A DNA stretch of 41,470 nucleotides. Origin: an uncultured Bacteroidales bacterium. Lineage in GTDB: Bacteria > Bacteroidota > Bacteroidia > Bacteroidales > Bacteroidaceae. The notes below the pieces were generated by a model. The model saw only the letters and a list, made by a program, of their open reading frames with translations, was not told the origin of the DNA and made no database searches. The position numbers were made by a program, and so were the translations under genes. Location of the stretch: assembly GCA_902789725.1 (NCBI GenBank), contig CADAPC010000019.1:1-41470 (forward strand). Reading direction: 5' to 3'. How positions within the stretch are numbered: the stretch's first letter is position 1; every line of letters begins with the position of its first letter. This document shows positions 36,480 to 41,470 of the stretch, one piece after another.

Positions 36480-37043
36480 TTACAATATCAAATGTTTCAT
36501 TTCATGTCCTCCCCACCGGCTGTCGTTCATGTATTTGAAACCAACAGAGGAATACAGAGCCTCGCCATCCGGGTTTCCCTTGTCCACCAAGAGTCCAACA
36601 CAAGGCAGAAGCATCGCGTCTGCCTTTTCCTTCGTAGCCAGAATCAGCCGTCGGGCAATGCCCTGTCTGCGATATTCGGGCAGCACAGCCAATGAGTCGA
36701 GGTATAGTTCTCCAGCCTGCGTCTCATCGTCCATGCTGGAATTGTCCTTGCCGACATACTCCTTGGCAGCCTCGATGAATGCTCGCCGCAACTCATGAAG
36801 CATGCTGCCGTCATAACTCACCGATATGCCAACCACCTTTTCTCCATCCATCGCCACCAGCGTGTTCCGATAACTGTACTGCGAGTCCTCCCTATTCACG
36901 AGATAGGTCATCATTTTGCGGAAAGCCCCCAGACCGCACCCGTCCGCACAATAGTACAGGCAGCACTCATCCGTCATGGCCATCATAATCAGCCGTGCTA
37001 TCTCCGCTGCCTGATTCTTTGTTGCTTCTCGTATTTCTATCAT
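36480..37043 (-). CDS. GNAT family N-acetyltransferase
   Basis: The 187-residue product has the N-terminal IREATKNQAAEIARLI, the strand EKVVGISVSYDG and the acetyl-CoA binding segment LYLDSLAVLPEYRRQGIARR (RRQGIA at about 125-130). LLVDKGNPDGEALYSSVGFK is the typical end of the fold. It transfers an acetyl group from acetyl-CoA; the acceptor is unknown. Its ATG overlaps the NUDIX stop (ATGA), so the two are translationally coupled. Confidence 0.93.
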   Translation of the reverse strand: MIEIREATKNQAAEIARLIMMAMTDECCLYYCADGCGLGAFRKMMTYLVNREDSQYSYRNTLVAMDGEKVVGISVSYDGSMLHELRRAFIEAAKEYVGKDNSSMDDETQAGELYLDSLAVLPEYRRQGIARRLILATKEKADAMLLPCVGLLVDKGNPDGEALYSSVGFKYMNDSRWGGHEMKHLIL

Positions 37044-37519
37044 ATCAAACCGTCATTCACAATCTCCTTATATTTCTTGATAGCATCGTGCATTATTTCG
37101 TCATGGTCAAAAGCCAATTCTGGTAATGCTGAAAGCGGAAACCACTGTGCCTTAGCCGCATCATCCTGCCCTATGACAGCTATCGGTGCGTCAACGACAG
37201 CGAGATAAGCCACCGTGATTGTCCTTCCTCTTGGGTCACGGTCAACTCTGGAGTAAGCCCCTATCTGATGCACCTCACCGATCTTCAACCCCGTTTCCTC
37301 CTCCAGTTCCCGGAAAGCACATTGCTCCGTTGTCTCATCCATATTCATGAAACCACCGGGGAGCGCCCAGCAACCCTTGAAGGGTTCGCCGCCACGTTCA
37401 ATCAGCAGCACCTTCGGCTCAGCCATTCCCGCTTTTGCGCCTACCCGTAGCCTTTCCTTGGTAATAACCACGCAGTCTGCTGTCACTGCTGGTCTTGGAT
37501 ATTCATATGTATATGCCAT
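37040..37519 (-). CDS. NUDIX hydrolase
   Basis: The 159-residue product contains a complete Nudix box: G56, E62, then RELEEETGL at about 70-78, preceded by WALPGGFMNM. The N-terminus (YEYPRPAVTADCVVI) and the KVLLIERGGEPFKG strand fit the ADP-ribose pyrophosphatase-like branch. It would hydrolyse a nucleoside diphosphate linked to another group. It is coupled to the GNAT gene and lies 37 bases after the CotH-type gene. Confidence 0.94.
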   Translation of the reverse strand: MAYTYEYPRPAVTADCVVITKERLRVGAKAGMAEPKVLLIERGGEPFKGCWALPGGFMNMDETTEQCAFRELEEETGLKIGEVHQIGAYSRVDRDPRGRTITVAYLAVVDAPIAVIGQDDAAKAQWFPLSALPELAFDHDEIMHDAIKKYKEIVNDGLI

Positions 37520-37556
37520 ACTGTCTATAGTTACTTAGGCACGCTGTGATGTGTCA

Positions 37557-39103
37557 TTATTTGATGACTTCCTTATTGCCTTGGTGTATGTAGATGCCTC
37601 TGTCAGTGGGTTTATTGGTGAACTTGCGACCTTGAAGGTCATACCATCCATCATGGTCTGCTGGCGCATCGTGAATGGAGAGGATGCTTGTAGGGGCGAA
37701 ACCCAGTTGACCGTCTATCCACGCCACCTGTTTCTTAATCCACTCACGCATGAGGGCTATTTCTTCCGAATAGTTTGTGGCAGTGGTAGGTGCCAGGGGA
37801 ATCTCTTTGTCCCAGATAGGCCATGCCTGATAGTTGCGTTCACAGGCTCCTCCGATAGTCACTTCGTTGACCAGTGAGTCAATCATTTCCGTGACGTACT
37901 GGTCGCCAAGTGTGCTGTTGCGTAGTTCTGTCCAGCGCTCCTTCATGCGGTTCCAGTAGGCTTCGTCTTCAGTCAGCCTTTTCCACCAGAAAGGCACGGG
38001 CAGTTTACCTAACAGCCCCGCTTGCTGTCCCTTCTCATACACCCATTGCTCATAGATGAAATCACCTGCTGCGATGTTATTGCCGAAGGCCATGTTATAG
38101 TCCCAAGGGGTAATCTTGAAGCGTGGATCTACAGAGTCGCGACGTTTGTAGATAAGAGTACTCAGACGATAGGCGTCAGGGTTTTGACAGAACTCCGACA
38201 TCAACTGGTAATTGATGAAGTTTTCCACGTCGATATACTTACTGTAGCCATTCTCCTTGTCAGCAAAATCATCACTGTTAAGCACATCCTCCATCTCGTC
38301 AAACCGCTGCTTGATATAAGCCATCTGCTCGCTTGTCATCTCCTCGTACTCAGGGAAGTTATACTTTGCGCAAATATCATGGTCGTACATCTTGTTTTTC
38401 AATACGAAGTGTGGCTCATTATCACGGTCTATCTCTACCATATAGTCGCCAGTCAGTTCGTCGCCGATGTCGCCTGGGTCAGTAAAGTTCATGCGGTTCT
38501 CGCCCTTGCTTGCTTTCTCGCAGAGGATATAGACACCATAGTAGATGCCGTCAAGGATGACCTCGCATAACTTACACTTAGGCGTGAACTCGAAGTAGGG
38601 GCGTGAGAGTTGATACATTAGTGGGTCGCGAATCAGACTGCGGTCATGATAGGGTGCCAGCAGCACCCATTGGTTGCTCTCTGGCATGCCGAGCAGTTTC
38701 ACATTCTCTTTCTTTCCGTTCACATCAGCTGTTTTCAAGGTTCTGAAGCCGTAAGGTTTCTTGTCGGAGTCAGAAAACGAGCTTGAACCTCTGTACTTGA
38801 TGCCTACCCAACCTTCATAGTCAATGGTCTGATTCGGATGTGCCACCGTGTCGCCGTAGTTCACCCCGTCAGCATTGCTGATAATCTTCATACGCACTGC
38901 CACCCGGTAGTCTTTATGAATGACTGTGGTATGACCAGCTTTGTCGCGGGTGTCGATAAACAGGAGGGGCTGGTTGGTCTTCTCCAGCACAACATCAGTG
39001 TTATAAGGCTTGTAGTTCCCTCATCCCAGCTGTCAGCAGGAACTTCTATGGCAACTAAGCACAGCAGTATGGTCAATAGAGTTACTTTATATTGTCTTGG
39101 CAT
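37557..39103 (-). CDS. CotH kinase family secreted protein, frameshifted near the N-terminus
   Basis: The long frame (37557-38990, 477 codons from a GTG) has the CotH-type core: GWVGIKYRGSSSFSDSDKKP, LLAPYHDRSLIRDPLMYQLS, LCEVILDGIYYGVYILCEKA and RFKITPWDYNMAFG. Its T9SS-like tail is WYDLQGRKFTNKPTDRGIYI followed by HQGNKEVIK. It lacks an export signal, but a signal peptide in another frame starts at 39103 (MPRQYKVTLLTILLCLVAIE, then VPADSWDEG). Adding one base at 39016-39017 joins it to NYKPYNTDVVLEKTNQP. A one-base loss in an A-run therefore seems to separate the two parts, either a true mutation or a sequencing error. CotH proteins are atypical protein kinases of the secretory route or surface proteins; the role here is unknown. 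Confidence 0.8.
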
Positions 39104-39122
39104 AACATTATTCTTGCTGGTT

Positions 39123-39532
39123 TTACCAATTCGGAGGCAGAACGATATTCTCCACACCATGTGCCTCTGCAAACAACGGGGAGATTTCATCATCGGTGAA
39201 TCCGGCGATGCCACAGCCGATGCGAGTGACGAGGAATGTCAGTTCCATGTGCTGCTTAGCGAACTCGATAAACTCGTCCACATACGGACGGATGGTCTCC
39301 ACGCCGCCCTGCATGGTGGGGATGGCACTTTCAACGTATCAAGCAGATGCCATTTCGGTCTGCCGAAGTCGTAGGATTCCCTGTCGAGCAGGATGCGGTT
39401 GGTAATATAGTCAAAGTGATAATAGCCACCACCGATGCATTGATCGCCAGACTTCAGCAGGTCTTTATGCTGATTGACCATGCCGAGACGGAACACACCG
39501 TCCATTGTGATGATGAACTTGGGTAATGTCAT
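39123..39532 (-). pseudogene. deletion-fused remnant of two hypothetical genes
   Basis: Reading leftward, the first 71 codons (MTLPKFIITMDGVFRLGMVN, IGGGYYHFDYITNRILLDRE, HLLDTLKVPS) look like the N-terminal two thirds of a conserved Bacteroidales protein of about 100 residues. Then the frame changes and a second, unrelated C-terminal piece continues: AIPTMQGGVETIRPYVDEF, HMELTFLVTRIGCGIAGFTD, ending VLPPNW. The second piece matches the end of a small family that carries VTRIGCG(I/L)AG(F/Y). The join is at GCCATCC (39320-39326 in reverse), shared by both sides. Neither half can be functional as a whole protein, although the second could be translated from an ATG at 39314. Confidence 0.6.
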
Positions 39533-39536
39533 TCCT

Positions 39537-39881
39537 TCAATCAGTTACCACTTCATTGAAATGTTCCTTGCCCCAGTCGATGAGGGCTATGATGGCGGGC
39601 ATCAGTGAACGGCCAGTTCCCGTCAGAGAGTATTCTACACGTGGTGGTACCTCTGGATAGACCTCGCGATGCACCAAATGGCTCTGTTCCAAGTTCTTCA
39701 AAGTTTGTGAGAGCATCTTCTGGGAACAGTCCGTCATGAAGCGGCGCATCTCGTTGAAACGCAACACGCCCGTATCGCTCCTGTTCAACAGAAACAATAC
39801 AAGCAACGACCACTTGTCGCCGAAACGACTGACGACTTGCCTGATAGGACAGGCCAAATACTCTGCCTTAATATCTGCCAT
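39537..39881 (-). CDS. HxlR family transcriptional regulator
   Basis: The 114-residue product is a winged helix-turn-helix protein with the HxlR landmarks: ACPIRQVVSRFGDKWSLLVL, LRFNEMRRFMTDCSQKMLSQ, TLKNLEQSHLVHREVYPEVP and VEYSLTGTGRSL. Cys11 lies at the place where related regulators sense electrophiles or oxidants. It is divergent from a cupin gene with a dyad between them, the common layout for an autoregulated redox-type regulator. The leader is about ten bases from its -7 box (39899-39906). Confidence 0.93.
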   Translation of the reverse strand: MADIKAEYLACPIRQVVSRFGDKWSLLVLFLLNRSDTGVLRFNEMRRFMTDCSQKMLSQTLKNLEQSHLVHREVYPEVPPRVEYSLTGTGRSLMPAIIALIDWGKEHFNEVVTD

Positions 39882-39898
39882 AACTATTGATTTTGCCG

Positions 39899-40058
39899 CA
39901 AAGGTAACAATAAATTATCAAGTAACGGCATTATACTTAGTTAATCTAAGTTAACGTCACTTTCGCAGAAGTCCGATAACATCACAATTCCTACTATTTG
40001 GTAACTATGTCACCTTTTGGTGCCTTCTTGTGAAAGTGATTTTTTCGTTGTACCTTTG
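39899..40058. promoter_or_regulatory. divergent HxlR/cupin promoter region with operator-like dyad
   Basis: TACCTTTG occurs on the minus strand at 39899-39906 (for hxlR) and on the plus strand at 40051-40058 (for the cupin gene, with a TTG 20 bases upstream at 40028-40030). Between them ACTTAG-TTAAT-CTAAGT (39935-39951) forms a 6-bp-arm dyad placed near the hxlR -33 region. It is a candidate operator, not a proven one. Confidence 0.6.
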
Positions 40059-40102
40059 CAGCGTCAAAACGAAACAAGTAACAATTTAAACGAATAAGAA
40101 CA

Positions 40103-40558
40103 ATGAAACAGATTGAGACAATTAAGACAGGTGAAAATTTCAGCGCAGTGAGCGTGGGTAAGATGGACGAGATTATCGAGCATGTGTTGCCGATAGGTCC
40201 GAACGTGACGATTCAAGGCAAGGTGTTTGCCGGGCAGGCCGTGGGTGCTACGGGCAGTGAGTTGAGTTTTCAGACGCTGGTGCCTGGTCAGGACAGTGGT
40301 TTCCTGCATACGCACAAGACGCACGAGGAGCTTTACATCATCCTGAAGGGCGAGGGCGAGTATCAGGTTGATGGCGAGATTTTCCCTGTCAGCGAGGGCA
40401 CCATTGTCCGTGTGGCTCCCGATGGCAAGCGTGCGCTGAAGAACACTGGCAAGGAGAACCTGACGATGCTCTGCATCCAGTACAAGGCCAATGCCTTCGG
40501 CGAGGCTGACAGTCCCATGACGGACGGCGTGATACTGCAGGAAGAACTGAAATGGTAA
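40103..40558 (+). CDS. cupin domain protein
   Basis: The 151-residue product carries the first cupin motif (GFLHTHKTHEELYIILKGEG, supplying two His and a Glu for metal) followed by YQVDGEIFPVSEGTIVRVAP, the turn before the second, weaker motif. The N-terminus (MKQIETIKTGENFSAVSVGK) is ordinary and unprocessed. A metal-binding enzyme or small-molecule binding protein is expected; the reaction is not readable. It is divergent from the HxlR regulator and overlaps the broken PPOX-family gene. Confidence 0.92.
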   Translation: MKQIETIKTGENFSAVSVGKMDEIIEHVLPIGPNVTIQGKVFAGQAVGATGSELSFQTLVPGQDSGFLHTHKTHEELYIILKGEGEYQVDGEIFPVSEGTIVRVAPDGKRALKNTGKENLTMLCIQYKANAFGEADSPMTDGVILQEELKW

Positions 40559-40746
40559 GCGTGACGATGGAACGAGCATTGCAGTTTCTGCGCAATCATA
40601 AGGATGTTGCCCTGGCTACGAGTGAGGACAACATCCCTAAGTTACGCATCTTCCAAGTGATGAAGCAGGAGGGCAACGTGCTCTACTTTGCTACCTCGGA
40701 GGCCAAAGCCGTCTGGCGAGAGTTGCGCAAGAATCCCAACGAATGA
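40552..40746 (+). pseudogene. truncated pyridoxamine 5'-phosphate oxidase-family gene
   Basis: The 64-residue frame reads MERALQFLRNHKDVALATSE, NIPKLRIFQVM, LYFATSEAKAVWRELRKNPN and stops. This is the N-terminal half of a flavin-binding split-barrel protein that is normally about 130 residues. The stop comes only 15 bases before the 11-bp tandem array, which has probably replaced the rest. The ATG at 40552 overlaps the cupin stop, and a second in-frame ATG is at 40567. Confidence 0.65.
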
Positions 40747-40760
40747 CCAAGTGTCCAGCA

Positions 40761-40947
40761 AAACTCTATCAGAACTCTATCTGAAGTCATATTGAACTCA
40801 TATCGAAGTCATATTGAAGTCATATTGAACTCATATCGAAGTCATATCGAAGTCATATTGAACTCATATTGAACTCATATCGAAGTCATATTGAACTCAT
40901 ATCGAAGTCATATCGAACTCATATCGAACTCATATCGAAGTCAGTTG
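40761..40947. repeat. 11-bp tandem array, about 17 units
   Basis: Fourteen full units of GAASTCATATY (S = G or C, Y = T or C) run from 40783 to 40936 in strict 11-base register. Two older units (AAACTCTATCA, GAACTCTATCT) precede them and a degenerate one follows. Only two positions vary, in a mixed order, so the array grew by repeated slippage or conversion. Confidence 0.95.
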
Positions 40948-40972
40948 GAAACAAAATGCGAGAGGAGAGAAA

Positions 40973-41285
40973 AATTCGTTAGATTCGTTAGATTCGTGGT
41001 CGAAAAAGAAAAAAGAAGGACAGAGAGAGGCAGAAAAATCTGAGTGAATCTGAGAAATTCGTGGTCGAAAAAAGAATAGCATGGAGTTTTTTTAACGAAC
41101 ACGAATCTCACGAATCTCACGAATTCTACAAGAGAGAAGGACTGAGAGAGGCAGAAAAAATTCGTTAGATTCGTTAGATTGGCTACGCCGAGCTAAAGGT
41201 TCGTGGTCGAAAAAGAAAAGGAGGACTCTGCGGGCTGAAGAAAATCTGTGAAAATCTGAGTCATCTGTGGTCGAAAAAGAAAAGG
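40973..41285. repeat. interspersed CGTGGTCGAAAAA repeat family
   Basis: The core (C/T)GTGGTCGAAAAA recurs at about 40996, 41061, 41203 and 41266, usually preceded by one or two copies of ATTCGTTAG or AATCTGTGAA. At 41087-41127 the motif runs in the opposite direction (AACGAACACGAATC...), so it can fold back on the first copy. A linker AGAAGGAC(A/T)GAGAGAGGCAG occurs twice (41013, 41135). No ORF is credible here. Confidence 0.8.
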
Positions 41286-41330
41286 CTACCCAACCCCTTG
41301 CCTAAGGCTTGGGAAAGATGGATGTGAGCC

Positions 41331-41399
41331 ATTAATAATGCCTGTGCCTTGCCATTAGTAATGCCTGCGCTTTGCCATTAATAATGCCTGTGCCTTGCC
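41331..41399. repeat. 23-bp tandem repeat, three copies
   Basis: Units at 41331, 41354 and 41377 follow the pattern ATTARTAATGCCTGYGCYTTGCC. The first and third are identical; the middle differs at three bases. A fourth copy begins at 41400 and breaks off. Confidence 0.9.
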
Positions 41400-41414
41400 A
41401 TTAGCTTGATTCAG

Positions 41415-41470
41415 TTCATTAATGCGTCAAAACACGTTCATTAATGAAAATCGTCCAATTCATTAATGAA
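41415..41470. repeat. 22-bp-spaced palindromic motif, at least three copies
   Basis: TTCATTAATG begins at 41415, 41437 and 41459; two copies extend to the full palindrome TTCATTAATGAA. The intervening 10-12 bases differ. The array runs off the right edge of the window. Confidence 0.8.

Noticed and set aside
40761..41470. Possible CRISPR array at the right end
   Set aside because: Units are 11, 22 or 23 bases with little or no unique spacer and there are no cas genes; these are tandem repeats.

Overview
The window looks like a chromosomal segment of a Bacteroidales bacterium, most likely Prevotella or a close relative. The evidence is the fused MurF-alanine racemase, several -33/-7 promoters of the Bacteroidetes type (TTTG, about 20 bases, TAnnTTTG), large secreted proteins with type IX secretion (T9SS) style C-terminal tails, a PorZ-like protein, a DUF5686 outer-membrane protein and a C10 (streptopain-like) protease. 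All identifications come from reading motifs; no database search was run.

Layout. 1-916 holds no convincing gene, only a G-rich hairpin, short repeats and a leader. 917-4897 is a 1266-residue modular secreted protein followed closely by a 53-residue peptide, closed by a perfect bidirectional terminator. 5008-9267 (minus) is a run of gpmI, an unreported 45-residue signal-peptide ORF and a DUF5686 protein. A divergent promoter pair at 9340-9438 separates this from a plus-strand run at 9464-17779: LemA, a DUF2207 membrane protein, a small membrane protein, a GSCFA protein, MurF-Alr and a C10 protease. The protease overlaps tail to tail with a minus-strand operon at 17740-22642: prmC, a PorZ-like propeller protein, an acyltransferase and a glycosyltransferase.

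22643-23708 holds an integrase remnant, an 11-bp tandem array and a promoter driving one or two tiny membrane proteins. 23709-30774 encodes two more giant modular secreted proteins (1231 and 1055 residues) with nearly identical tails. 30913-35964 (minus) holds an HI0933-type flavoprotein, a SulP transporter and two glycosyltransferases. tRNA-Asn lies at 36208-36284. From about 36.3 kb to the right end the DNA is decayed: a glutaredoxin-like fragment, intact GNAT and NUDIX genes, a frameshifted CotH protein, a deletion-fused pseudogene, an intact HxlR/cupin divergent pair, a truncated PPOX-family gene, then 720 bases of tandem and interspersed repeats.

How the genes fit together. The main theme is the cell envelope and surface export. 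PorZ is a T9SS surface component known from Porphyromonas to handle anionic LPS. Here a PorZ-like gene shares an operon with an acyltransferase and a glycosyltransferase, and four genes in the window encode proteins with T9SS-like tails. The three giant proteins share a recurring module and alternating helical and beta-sandwich-like segments, so they look like one family of surface carbohydrate-binding or adhesive proteins. The least described items are the small ORFs at 4736, 7592 and 23225/23373, a promoter module shared by two unrelated loci, and tandem repeats with 9-, 11- and 22-bp periods.
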